Shown: piece by piece, positions 1 to 8,345 of the stretch | Numbering within the stretch: position 1 is the stretch's first letter | Layout of the letters: each line of letters opens with the position of its first letter | Assembly: GCA_009377585.1 (NCBI GenBank) | Contig: WHTS01000034.1 | Span: 1 to 52,960 of the forward strand | From: Betaproteobacteria bacterium | Lineage (GTDB): Bacteria > Pseudomonadota > Gammaproteobacteria > Burkholderiales > WYBJ01 | DNA: 52,960 nt | Reading direction: 5' to 3' | Notes under the pieces: model-generated | Database searches by the model: none | What the model was told of the DNA's origin: nothing | Seen by the model: the letters and a program-made list of their open reading frames with translations, nothing else | Translations under genes and position numbers: made by a program

Positions 1-118
1 TGAAGCGAACCGGCTTGGAGGGATAGGAGCTCTGAGCAAGGGCGCTACTTTGTTGCTGCAGAACCCCAAAGCCGACACCGGCGCATACGAACAGGAAACA
101 ATATTTGAGCTTGAACAT
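1..118 (-). CDS. TTT (TctC/Bug) solute-binding protein, N-terminus only, cut by window edge
   Basis: The minus strand opens at an ATG at 116-118 after a strong ribosome binding site (AGGAGGAG, about 5 bases upstream) and stays open to the window edge for 39 codons. The residues form a signal peptide: charged MFKLK start, hydrophobic core, and an ALAQ-type cleavage region. This is followed by YPSKPVRF, the usual start of a mature Bug protein. Bug proteins are periplasmic Venus-flytrap receptors that bind carboxylates for TTT importers. The gene lies 84 bases downstream of another, frameshifted Bug gene on the same strand. Whether the rest of the gene is intact cannot be seen. Confidence 0.8.
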   Translation of the reverse strand, partial: MFKLKYCFLFVCAGVGFGVLQQQSSALAQSSYPSKPVRF

Positions 119-202
119 GGAACTCCTCCTTGAGCTGTTATATGACGATTTATCGTCCGCTGAATCGCCAAGTATTTCCCGAGCGCTTTCCAAACCAGGC
201 AT

Positions 203-1200
203 TCACTTTGCCATGCCCAGATCACTGAGAATTGCGTGATGCTCTTTGCGCTGCCGTTCAAGGAAATCCTTGCTTTGTTGGCTGTCGAGATAGTTTGCTA
301 CCCAAAGGTTTCTATCCAGCTCTTTCTTCCAACTTTCCAGAGACGCAAGTTTTGAAAAAACCTCATCCCAATAACTGATTTGCTGTTTCGTCAAACCCTT
401 CGGCCCGACTGCGCCGCGCCATGTAGAGTAAGTAGCGTCGATCCCCTGCTCTCGCCAGGTCGGGATGTTTGCCAGCGCGCCGCTGAGCCTGTTTGTCGAG
501 GACACGGCGATTACCCGGACCTTGCCGGCTTGCAGTTGAGGCACTGCAATCGGAGCCGCAATGGGAACAACGTCAACATGCCCGCCCAATAGCGCGACAG
601 TCACTTCTCCTCCGGATTTATATACAACGTTTCGCACGCGCTTGATGTCGACTCCCGCTGTCTTGAGCGCCGAAACGGTCGCGATGTGATTCGCACCTCC
701 GAGCGCCGTTGCTATGCCGAACGAGATGGAGGATGGATCCTTCTTGAGCTGATCTATCAGCGCCTTTGCGTCTTTTATCTTCGATTCGGGCAGAACCATG
801 AACGCGATGTTTTCCTCGAAAAGCTGCGCGGGGCAATCGGCGTAAGGTCCCTGAAATCGATGGTGCTGGCGCCTACGATTTTGTTGGTAACCACGCCCGG
901 CGAGGTGATGGATAGATAGTGCGCATCATTGGCGTGCTGGTTTATGTAAAGGTAGGCAAGGGTTCCGCCGCCGCCCGGTTTGTTCACGACAGCATTCGTG
1001 GCTGCCACAAGTTTGTGATCCTGGATGAACCTCTGAAGCGTCCTTCCTGTCTTATCCAGCCCGCTTCCAGGACCGGATGGGATCACGATCTCGACATTTG
1101 ATTCAGGCTTCCACTCCGCCCCTGTGGCAACAAGCGGCACAATCGCCGTGCTGAAAAGCAGGGCTGACAAAGCTCGCGATGCACGATCGAGTCGAAACAT
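203..1200 (-). pseudogene. TTT solute-binding protein broken by one frameshift
   Basis: Reading leftward from ATG 1200, a signal peptide (about residues 1-28) leads into a Bug N-lobe with the PGG(G)GTLAY segment and RDLTPIA. The frame then fails at about 826-833 and resumes in another frame as AQLFEENIAFMVLPESK, running through the C-lobe to a stop at 203. The break coincides with a run of four G on the plus strand (830-833), so loss of one base in a homopolymer explains it. That could be a real mutation or a sequencing error. Joined, the product would be about 330 residues, normal for TctC. It is the penultimate visible gene of the GntR/acyl-CoA operon that starts at 6531. Confidence 0.85.
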
Positions 1201-1305
1201 GACTTCCTCCTCCTTGAATGCGAGTCCGCGTCTTTCGATTTATTCGAAACTGCTACCCACGTTGTGTGAAAACCTTCCTGAATTTCTTCATCAACAGAAA
1301 AGGAG

Positions 1306-2388
1306 CTACCTTGGATCGCGGACAGATCCGGTTATCTCGGCCCACAGTTTTGCGGAGCCGCGGTCCAGCGCATGGCGTCCGAGCTTGTCTGCCCAGACGG
1401 CTTCGCTGCCATATTCCGACCGCCATGCCCATAGTCGAAGCGTGCTGTGGTGCAAAAGGTATTCATCTGTCACCCCGATCGCTCCATGCAGTTGATGCGC
1501 GATCGACGCCCCCGCCTGTGCCGCTTCACCGGCTCTGATTTTTGCGAAAGCGACCGCCATTTCGGCGCGATCATTCGCCTGAACAGACGCTGCAGCCGCC
1601 ATCGCGCTCGCCTTGGCTATGGCAGCTTCTCCAGCCAGCCTGGCCAGTTCCTGCTGTACCGCCTGAAACTTGATGATCGGTCTGCCGAATTGAGCCCTGT
1701 GCCTGGCATACTCCGTCGTCATCTCGAGTATCCGCTCCAGGGCGCCGGACATCTGGACCGCTCGAGCCAATGCACCGCGCTGCAATGCCTGCTCGACCGT
1801 TACAGATGACTCGGCGTCGCTTACGCGCCAGTCGTCCAGTGCGTCTTCGTCAAAGACGATGCGGTCTCTCGCCTCGCCCGCGAGGTTGGCGTGAGGGTGC
1901 ACGCGATAAGTCGACGCGGGAGCACAGATCACTTTCGAGCCCGCGCCGATTCTCGCGACCAGTACGACTGCCGAGGCATGGCGAGCGTACGGAACCGGGT
2001 CCACGTACCCTGAAATCTCCCATGCGCCGTCGTTTCGGTCGACTCTAAGCTGATCGCGCCCCTGGACAATCCCAAAAGCAAGCGGACCCTGCGGTAACGC
2101 TATCCCTTGCGCGGCAAGAGCCCATCCTGCGAGCAGTGCTGTTTCGGCGAGCGGAACGGCAGCACAATATTTTCCTGAAAGCCGAAGAATCTCGGCGGCT
2201 TCCACGACGCTGCCTCCGGAGCCCCCAAGCGACTCGGGGACGGAAACGAGCGTCATTCCGGTCTGTTCGAGGGCCTTCCACAGCTCCGTGCACCATCCTT
2301 CCTGCCGGGCCTTGTTCAGACGATCGTTGCGGTAAAAATCCAGAAAGACGCGACTCACCGCGTCCTGCAGCAGCGTGCTGTCGCTCAT
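1306..2388 (-). CDS. acyl-CoA dehydrogenase family protein (short subunit)
   Basis: This 360-residue protein has the acyl-CoA dehydrogenase fold. An alpha-helical N-domain includes PESLGGSGGS near residue 55. A C-terminal helical domain carries YARHRAQFGRPI and HQLHGAIGVTDEYLLH, the region that normally holds FAD contacts and the catalytic glutamate. It would oxidise an acyl-CoA with electron transfer to ETF. Its ATG overlaps the stop of the upstream dehydrogenase gene by four bases (ATGA, 2385-2388), so the two are translationally coupled. The middle beta-domain is short and lacks the usual SEPNSGSD signature, which its partner keeps. Paired unequal dehydrogenases of this kind form alpha2-beta2 enzymes in steroid side-chain degradation. 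A similar heteromer is likely here, but the substrate is unknown. Confidence 0.85.
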   Translation of the reverse strand: MSDSTLLQDAVSRVFLDFYRNDRLNKARQEGWCTELWKALEQTGMTLVSVPESLGGSGGSVVEAAEILRLSGKYCAAVPLAETALLAGWALAAQGIALPQGPLAFGIVQGRDQLRVDRNDGAWEISGYVDPVPYARHASAVVLVARIGAGSKVICAPASTYRVHPHANLAGEARDRIVFDEDALDDWRVSDAESSVTVEQALQRGALARAVQMSGALERILEMTTEYARHRAQFGRPIIKFQAVQQELARLAGEAAIAKASAMAAAASVQANDRAEMAVAFAKIRAGEAAQAGASIAHQLHGAIGVTDEYLLHHSTLRLWAWRSEYGSEAVWADKLGRHALDRGSAKLWAEITGSVRDPR

Positions 2389-3545
2389 ACGCCCCCCTCG
2401 AGCCGCTTGGCCACGATGCCGCGAAGAATCTGAGTCGTGCCCCCCCGGATCGTCGAGATGGGTGCAAAGATCGTGGCTTCCCCGACGAGCCGCTCGAGCT
2501 CGTCATCCGCATCAACCCCGGGCGTCACATCGAGCAGCATCTTCACGGCCTCGGTCACTTCGCGCTCGAAATGCGTGCCGATGTCCTTGACCAGCGCGGC
2601 CTCGGTCGCAAGATTGGGGGACGTTTCCCTGGAGAACTCGCTTGCGATAGCGAGGGACATGACTCTGACACTCGCAAATCGCGCAAGGAGGGTACCGACC
2701 GTCACTCTCGCCATGCGGTCCGGCGATGTTTTCAGCCGGTCGATCAACGCGAAGAACAGCGGCAGCGTGTTCATGTATCTTTCCGGACCGCTTCTTTCCA
2801 GCGCGAGTTCCGATGTGACCTGGCGCCAACCCTGGCCAATTTCACCCAGCACCATTTCGTCGGGCACGAAGGCCTCGTCGAAAAACACTTCGTTGAAATG
2901 GTGCTCGTTGTTGAGAAAATTAATGGGGCGGATCGTGACGCCAGGCGAGGGCAAATCGACGATGAGCTGACTCAATCCTTCGTGTTTATTTTCCGCGAGC
3001 GGCGATGTGCGGCACAAGACGAACATCGCATGCGCCTTGTGGGCCCAACTGCTCCACACCTTCTGCCCGCTGAGCTTCCAGCCGCCGGATACTTTGTCGG
3101 CGCGCGTTCTCACCGAAGCGAGATCCGAACCGGAATTGGGCTCGCTCATGCCGATTGCAAAATAGCACTCTCCTTTTGCAATAGCGGGCAGATACTTCTG
3201 GCGCTGCGCTTCGGTGCCAAAGCGTAGAAAGCTCGGTCCCGTTTGCCGATCCGCGATCCAATGTGCCGATATCGGAGCTGCTGCGGCCAGTAACTCCTCG
3301 GTGATGACGAAGCGCTCGAGATAAGAAGCCTCGCGGCCGCCGTATTTTTTGGGCCAGGTCACGCCGATCCAGCCCCGGGACCCTACTTTTCTACTGAATT
3401 CCGCATCGAACTCGCCGTGGCCCAAGTGGACGCGAAAGCTTCCTTGCCGGCGCTCCTCGTGCAGGAACTCGCGAACCTCATGTCTTACCTGAGACAGATG
3501 CTCCGGAAGGTCCAGCGCCGAGAAATCCGTACTGGTGAAAAGCAT
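2385..3545 (-). CDS. acyl-CoA dehydrogenase family protein
   Basis: This 386-residue flavoenzyme has the family signature GMSEPNSGSDLAS at about residues 136-148 and a C-terminal TIRGGTTQILRGIVAKRL helix typical of FadE-type enzymes. It should desaturate an acyl-CoA at the alpha-beta position and pass electrons to ETF. It is the third gene of a minus-strand set (GntR, NDP-forming acyl-CoA synthetase, this gene, second dehydrogenase) and overlaps the next gene by four bases. A 42-base gap separates it from the synthetase. The arrangement suggests that the ligase makes the CoA ester this pair oxidises. The substrate is not readable from sequence. Confidence 0.9.
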   Translation of the reverse strand: MLFTSTDFSALDLPEHLSQVRHEVREFLHEERRQGSFRVHLGHGEFDAEFSRKVGSRGWIGVTWPKKYGGREASYLERFVITEELLAAAAPISAHWIADRQTGPSFLRFGTEAQRQKYLPAIAKGECYFAIGMSEPNSGSDLASVRTRADKVSGGWKLSGQKVWSSWAHKAHAMFVLCRTSPLAENKHEGLSQLIVDLPSPGVTIRPINFLNNEHHFNEVFFDEAFVPDEMVLGEIGQGWRQVTSELALERSGPERYMNTLPLFFALIDRLKTSPDRMARVTVGTLLARFASVRVMSLAIASEFSRETSPNLATEAALVKDIGTHFEREVTEAVKMLLDVTPGVDADDELERLVGEATIFAPISTIRGGTTQILRGIVAKRLEGGV

Positions 3546-3587
3546 GGCTGATTGTCCCTGCGTAAATTGATCCGGCTCGCGTCCGGC

Positions 3588-5777
3588 TCACTGGGCTGCG
3601 TTCAAGACCACCAGCGCGTCAGCCGCTCTGACGCCGCTTCCCACCGGGCCTGCAAAAAGCGGATTGATGTCGATTTCCCCGATTCGATTTCCATGATGGG
3701 CGATCAGATAGCTGATTCGCGATATAGCGTCCGCCAGCGCGTCGATATCGAGAGCGGGCAGCCGTCGATACCCTGTGAACAGCGGGGCTGCCTTGAGCTC
3801 GAGAATCATTTCCCGCGCCGACGCTCGGGAGATTGGCGCGAATCGCCGCGTCACATCGTTCAAGACCTCCGCATAGATGCCTCCCAACCCCAGCACGACC
3901 ACCGGCCCGAAACACTCGTCGACGAAAGCGCCCAGGATCAACTCGGTTCCCGAGCACGTTTCCTGGATCGACACGCCTGCGATGGCAGCATCGCTGCGGT
4001 ACTCCTGCGCGGCTGAAACGATTTTCCTGGCGCCCTCTTTGAGCTCGCGCAACGTCCGGATGCCGGTCATGACGGCGCCCGCCTCGGTCTTGTGCGGAAT
4101 GTCCGGCGACTCGACTTTGATGACTACGGGAAACCCGAAAGGGCCTTTTTCCAACCGCGCGATCTCATCCAGGCTCAGTAATTTCTCGTTGACGACTGGG
4201 ATGCCGTATGCCGCTACGATTCGCTTGGACGCATGTTCTCCGAGAGAGCCTGCCGCCGCGGGCAGCTCGAGATGAATTTTTAAAAAGGCGTCGCTCTCGT
4301 CGACGCGAGAGCGGGACAGGCTCTCACTGCGGGAAAAAAACTCGCTCAGCACCGCGGCTGCCGCCACCGTTCTTCCCGGTGTGACAAACCAGGGAATCCT
4401 GTTCTCCTCGAGCGTCATCAGTGCCCGGGAAGAGCGGTCCGGCACGCGGCTCCAGGCAACCAGAACCGGCTTTTCCGAATTCTTCGCTATCGACGCGAGC
4501 TCTTCTGCCCAGGCCGGTGCATTTACGCCTTGCACGGCACCGTACCTGACCAATATCTGGTCGTAGCCTGGATCGTCCACGAAAGCCTTCACCACTCGAT
4601 TGAAGCGCGCAGCGTCGTCACCTACCTGTGCCGTCAGATCGATGGGGTTCGATACCGCGGAGTGAGGCGGAAGGACTGCGCCGATCTGCCCGAGCAGCGA
4701 TGGACTCGGAGCCGGCAATGTGAGCTTCCCTTCGTCACAGCGGTCTGCCATCAACACGCCGGAGCCGCCCGAGGTGGTCACCACTGCAACCCGGCGCCCT
4801 TTCGGGATCTTCCCCCCGAGGAAACCGCGCGCAATATCCACGAGATCCTCGATCTCGCGGATCTCGATGAATCCGGAGCGGGCAAACGCCGTCTTGAAGA
4901 GCTCGTAAGGCGCGCTGAGATTCGCCGTGTGAGACGCGACTGCGGCCCGCGCGGCGCCCGAGTTGCCGACCTTCCAGCACAGTATGGGCTTCCCGAGTTG
5001 GAGCGCTTTCTCTCCGACTTCGAGGAGCCGCCGGCCGTCCCTGACGCCCTCTATGTACGCGACGATTACTTTAGTTTGCTCGTCATCGAGGATGTGATCG
5101 ATGAGATCCGCTGTAGAGATATCGCACTCGTTTCCCGTCGAGATGATCTTGGAAAATCGCAGATCCTGGTGATTGCACAGACCCGCCGCGCTAAATCCGA
5201 AGCCGCCGCTCTGCGTAACCATTGCTACAGGGCCGCTCGAGAGTCCGTAGTTTCGAAACCCCGGGCCGAATCCGCAGAACATGCGTCGGTCGACGTTCAT
5301 CAGGCCTATGCAGTTGGGCCCGACGACACGCACACCGCTTTCTGCAATCGCTTTATCCAATTCGTCCTGCAGTCGCGCCCCGGCCTTGCCGGTCTCGCTG
5401 AAGCCGGAGCTCAAGACGACCGCCAGAGGAACACCCGCCTTTCCGCATTGCCGCACCACGCCGGGCACCTGGGCCGCGTTCACGGCGATCACCGCAAGCT
5501 CGGGCGGCTCAGGGATATCGGTCACGCTGGCGAAGCTCGGGTAATTGCAGATTTCTCTCGACGTGGGGTTGACCGGAAACACCTGCCCCGAAAAACCCCC
5601 GAGCCTCAAATTAGAGACGATTTCGCCGCCGACTTTTTTCGTGTCTTCCGACGCGCCGACCACCACAATGGAAGAAGGCTCCAGCAGCTTGCGCAGATCG
5701 ACCGGCGCACCGTGCGCATGAGCAACAGGAGCTTTCGAAACGACTTCCACAGGCGGCTCCGGATGTTCAGCCCGCAT
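3588..5777 (-). CDS. NDP-forming acyl-CoA synthetase (acetate--CoA ligase ADP-forming family)
   Basis: The 729-residue chain has the domain order of ADP-forming acyl-CoA synthetases. A CoA-binding Rossmann domain (IVVVGASEDTKKVGGE, about residue 38) is followed by succinyl-CoA-ligase-like domains with VGPNCIGLMN and the phosphohistidine region ASHTANLS. The C-terminal part is an ATP-grasp_5 domain (FPVVIKVESPDIPHKTEAGAV, DINPL near the end). It would convert a carboxylate, CoA and ATP into the acyl-CoA. The start at 5777 is chosen because it overlaps the GntR stop by 11 bases and follows a GGCAAGG site. An in-frame upstream ATG at 5819 would only add residues inside the GntR gene. Substrate unknown. 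Confidence 0.85.
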   Translation of the reverse strand: MRAEHPEPPVEVVSKAPVAHAHGAPVDLRKLLEPSSIVVVGASEDTKKVGGEIVSNLRLGGFSGQVFPVNPTSREICNYPSFASVTDIPEPPELAVIAVNAAQVPGVVRQCGKAGVPLAVVLSSGFSETGKAGARLQDELDKAIAESGVRVVGPNCIGLMNVDRRMFCGFGPGFRNYGLSSGPVAMVTQSGGFGFSAAGLCNHQDLRFSKIISTGNECDISTADLIDHILDDEQTKVIVAYIEGVRDGRRLLEVGEKALQLGKPILCWKVGNSGAARAAVASHTANLSAPYELFKTAFARSGFIEIREIEDLVDIARGFLGGKIPKGRRVAVVTTSGGSGVLMADRCDEGKLTLPAPSPSLLGQIGAVLPPHSAVSNPIDLTAQVGDDAARFNRVVKAFVDDPGYDQILVRYGAVQGVNAPAWAEELASIAKNSEKPVLVAWSRVPDRSSRALMTLEENRIPWFVTPGRTVAAAAVLSEFFSRSESLSRSRVDESDAFLKIHLELPAAAGSLGEHASKRIVAAYGIPVVNEKLLSLDEIARLEKGPFGFPVVIKVESPDIPHKTEAGAVMTGIRTLRELKEGARKIVSAAQEYRSDAAIAGVSIQETCSGTELILGAFVDECFGPVVVLGLGGIYAEVLNDVTRRFAPISRASAREMILELKAAPLFTGYRRLPALDIDALADAISRISYLIAHHGNRIGEIDINPLFAGPVGSGVRAADALVVLNAAQ

Positions 5778-6531
5778 GACCTTGCCGAAGCAAGAAGTAA
5801 TATCGGTCCGTTCTTGCATAGCTCACCCGCACTTCCACCGGCACGTCATTGAACGTGTATCCCACCCTCCGGATTTCGAGGACAGGCTCATCTCGCTTCA
5901 ATTCGAGTTGCCGCACTACAAACGGCTTCGCAAGAACCGCCCGCAACTGATCGACCGTTCTCGTGACCGTGACGCCGAATTTCGCCTGATAGATTCCATA
6001 CACGGTATCCCCTCCCTGCCGGATTATTTTTTCCGACAAACCGGGGAAATGCGTTCCCGACACGGTGATCTCGGAAAGCATCACCGGAATATCGTTGATT
6101 CCCAGAACGATCGAAAACTCGAACACGCGCGCCATGCTTTTCGTCGGCGCAAGTTGAAGAGCTTGCGCGATATCCGCCGGCGCCGTCGACTTCGCGAACG
6201 ACAGCAGCGCAAATCGGGGCAGTGCCTTCGGTCCGAAGTCCGGCACCATGTGGAAGAACTGGTAGACATTGTGGTGATTGTGCGACGAGACGTAGGTTCC
6301 CTTCCCCTGCTTGCGCATCAGAACCTTGGCCGCGGCGAGCTCCGCTATCGCGGCCCTCACTGTGGGAATGCTCACGCCGAAGCGCTCGGCGAGACGCGCT
6401 TCGCTGGGGAGCGCCTCCTGCGCTTTCCATTCGCCCGACACCAACCCCTTGATGATCTGATCGCGCACCGCCTGATAAAGCGGGCGGTCGGAAGAAAATA
6501 TCGAGGGGTCGATCGTCTCTGTTCGGCTCAT
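5767..6531 (-). CDS. GntR/HutC-family transcriptional regulator
   Basis: A 254-residue regulator with an N-terminal winged helix-turn-helix (about residues 17-82: LPSEARLAERFGVSIPTVRAAI) and a C-terminal UTRA ligand-binding domain (IYQAKFGVTV near residue 180, VLEIRRVGYTF). The start at 6531 gives a normal family N-terminus; an upstream ATG at 6633 would add 34 poorly coding residues. The gene heads the minus-strand acyl-CoA operon and is divergent from the plus-strand oxygenase operon at 6752, so it probably controls one or both from the shared intergenic region. UTRA domains usually bind small organic effectors; the effector is unknown. It resembles the second GntR gene at 32946 in both domains. 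Confidence 0.9.
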   Translation of the reverse strand: MSRTETIDPSIFSSDRPLYQAVRDQIIKGLVSGEWKAQEALPSEARLAERFGVSIPTVRAAIAELAAAKVLMRKQGKGTYVSSHNHHNVYQFFHMVPDFGPKALPRFALLSFAKSTAPADIAQALQLAPTKSMARVFEFSIVLGINDIPVMLSEITVSGTHFPGLSEKIIRQGGDTVYGIYQAKFGVTVTRTVDQLRAVLAKPFVVRQLELKRDEPVLEIRRVGYTFNDVPVEVRVSYARTDRYYFLLRQGHAG

Positions 6532-6589
6532 TGTTGGAAAGTGAAGCGTCGTTTTTGCGCGTTTTTGCAATGCCTTCGTATCCGCGCGA

Positions 6590-6645
6590 TTGACCGGCTG
6601 CGCGTCCTGGGCCATTATAATGAGTAGAATCACTAAAGCAATCCG
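6590..6645. promoter_or_regulatory. candidate divergent promoter region between GntR gene and oxygenase operon
   Basis: The 220-base gap between the divergent starts at 6531 and 6752 holds an AT-rich island with TATAAT at 6616-6621. On the plus strand TTGACC (6590-6595) lies 17 bases before CATTAT (6613-6618). On the minus strand TTGCTT lies 16 bases before TATAAT. These are pattern matches only; start sites and the regulator's operator are not shown. Confidence 0.4.
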
Positions 6646-6751
6646 GCCTTCTCCGCATCGTCCTCTGGCATTACCCGCAGGGCGCCATCAACAAAACCCT
6701 GCGCTCATTGCGGACGGCATGCTCCGACAAATTCGCAAAAAGGAAGCGGCA

Positions 6752-7174
6752 ATGGAAGAAGCAGCAACGAGACCTCGCCCGGACATGCGGGGCGCCGGCA
6801 AGCAGTACTGGGCTTCCGGACGCGACGGCAAGCTTTTGCTCCCGCAATGTCAGGCTTGCGGCAAAGCGCACTGGTATCCGCGCCTCTATTGTCCGCACTG
6901 CGGGTCCGACAAGCTCGAATGGATCGCCTGCAGCGGCAAGGGCGTGATTCACACCTTCACCGTCGTGCGGCAAAGCGGCCAGAAGTATTTCAAGACCAGA
7001 GTCCCTTACGTTCTTGCCATGGTCGCGTTGGACGAAGGTCCTTTTCTGATGACCAATATCATTGACTGCGACGTCGGTACCGTTGCGATCGATGCGCCGG
7101 TCACGGTGGTTTTCGAGAAACTGGCGGATGATGTGAGCGTTCCGTTATTCAAGCTCGCGCGAGAAGGAAAGTGA
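6752..7174 (+). CDS. DUF35 zinc-ribbon/OB-fold protein, partner of the thiolase-like enzyme
   Basis: A 140-residue protein with an N-terminal rubredoxin-like zinc ribbon (Cys33, Cys36, Cys47, Cys50) followed by a beta-rich OB-fold (GVIHTFTVVRQ, VPYVLAMVALDEGPFLMTNI). The ATG at 6752 follows an AGGAAG site; a longer reading from 6590 would enter the promoter region. DUF35 proteins bind thiolase-superfamily partners. They are needed for aldolase or thiolase activity in, for example, steroid side-chain cleavage and archaeal HMG-CoA synthesis. The thiolase gene directly downstream overlaps this stop codon, which fits such a complex. The same pair recurs at 45227-46834. Confidence 0.85.
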   Translation: MEEAATRPRPDMRGAGKQYWASGRDGKLLLPQCQACGKAHWYPRLYCPHCGSDKLEWIACSGKGVIHTFTVVRQSGQKYFKTRVPYVLAMVALDEGPFLMTNIIDCDVGTVAIDAPVTVVFEKLADDVSVPLFKLAREGK

Positions 7175-8313
7175 CCGTGCCATCGACACTTTCGGGAGAG
7201 GCGGCGATCGTCGGAGTTTCGGCAGCAGAAGTGGGCTGGGCCACGTCCTACTCGGTCGCAGAAATCATGGCCCTGGCAACCCGCCGCGCGCTCGACGACG
7301 CCGGTCTCTCCATCCGCGACGTAGACGGTGTGTTCGCAGTGACACCCTATTTCTGGATGTCGTCTGTCACGCTGGCGGAGCAGCTCGGAATCCAACCTCG
7401 CTATACCGACTCGACGAACCTCGGCGGCTGCTCTTTTGTCTCTCACCTCGGGCATGCGCTCGGCGCGATCGCTACGGGACGCTGCGAAGTGGCGGTGATC
7501 GCATACGGCAGCACGCAACGCACCGACGGCGGCAAGCTCGTAACGGGCGCCGACAATCTTCCGTACGAGATTCCGTACGGGTTCCAGCATCCGATTTCAG
7601 CCTATGGGCTGGCCGCGCAGCGGCACATGCACGAGTTCGGCACCACGCGCGAACAGCTTGCGAAGGTCACGGTTACGGCAAGCCAATGGGCCGCGCTCAA
7701 TCCTTCGGCGCTCAAGCCGGAGCCGGTCACCATCGAAGACGTCCTTAAATCGCCGCTGGTCAGCGATCCGCTGCGCAAGCTCGATTGCTGTCTGATCACC
7801 GACGGCGGCGGTGCGGTCGTCGTGACGACGAAGGATCGCGCGAAGATGCTCAGGAAGAAGCCCGTGTCCGTCCTGGGCGCAGGCGAGAGTCACAGCCACC
7901 GCTACGGCGCCGCGATGCGAAGCTACACCACGACTGCGGCGGTCGCCTCTGGACGCGACGCGTACGAAATGGCAGGCATGGGGCCCAAGGACATCGACGT
8001 CGTCCAGATCTACGACGCATTCACGATCAACGTGATTCTCGGATTGGAAGATCTCGGCTTCTGCAAAAAAGGCGAAGGGGGAGCGCTCATCGACCGCGGT
8101 ATCGGCCCCGGCAGCAAACGGCCCGTGAATACGTCCGGCGGGGGACTCCGCTACTGCCATCCCGGCATGTTCGGCATCTATCTCATCATCGAGGCGGTGC
8201 AACAACTGCGAAAAGAAGCAGGCGCGCGCCAGGTGTCCGACGCTCGCCGCGCTCTGGTGCACGGCATTGGCGGCGTTCTGTCCGGGCACGCCACGGCAAT
8301 ACTCGGCGTATGA
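7171..8313 (+). CDS. thiolase-superfamily protein (SCP-x/Ltp2-like)
   Basis: This 380-residue protein has the two-lobed thiolase fold in the short SCP-x-like form. Cys87 in NLGGCSFVSHLGHA sits where the nucleophilic cysteine of thiolases lies, and IYDAFT and a C-terminal HGIGGVLSGHA segment are present. The GTG start overlaps the stop of the DUF35 gene (GTGA), indicating coupled synthesis. With its DUF35 partner it could carry out thiolytic or retro-aldol cleavage of a beta-keto or beta-hydroxy acyl-CoA. The next gene, a hydroxyacyl-CoA dehydrogenase, is consistent with the thiolytic version. Substrate unknown. Confidence 0.85.
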   Translation: MTVPSTLSGEAAIVGVSAAEVGWATSYSVAEIMALATRRALDDAGLSIRDVDGVFAVTPYFWMSSVTLAEQLGIQPRYTDSTNLGGCSFVSHLGHALGAIATGRCEVAVIAYGSTQRTDGGKLVTGADNLPYEIPYGFQHPISAYGLAAQRHMHEFGTTREQLAKVTVTASQWAALNPSALKPEPVTIEDVLKSPLVSDPLRKLDCCLITDGGGAVVVTTKDRAKMLRKKPVSVLGAGESHSHRYGAAMRSYTTTAAVASGRDAYEMAGMGPKDIDVVQIYDAFTINVILGLEDLGFCKKGEGGALIDRGIGPGSKRPVNTSGGGLRYCHPGMFGIYLIIEAVQQLRKEAGARQVSDARRALVHGIGGVLSGHATAILGV

Positions 8314-8345
8314 CGGGAAACCAACGTGCTTTACCGGGGAAGATA

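Noticed and set aside
2136-3227. 363-codon plus-strand open frame
   Set aside because: Antisense to two clearly recognisable acyl-CoA dehydrogenase genes; the product has no motif.
4530-5852. 440-codon plus-strand open frame
   Set aside because: Antisense shadow of the NDP-forming acyl-CoA synthetase gene, which has all family motifs.
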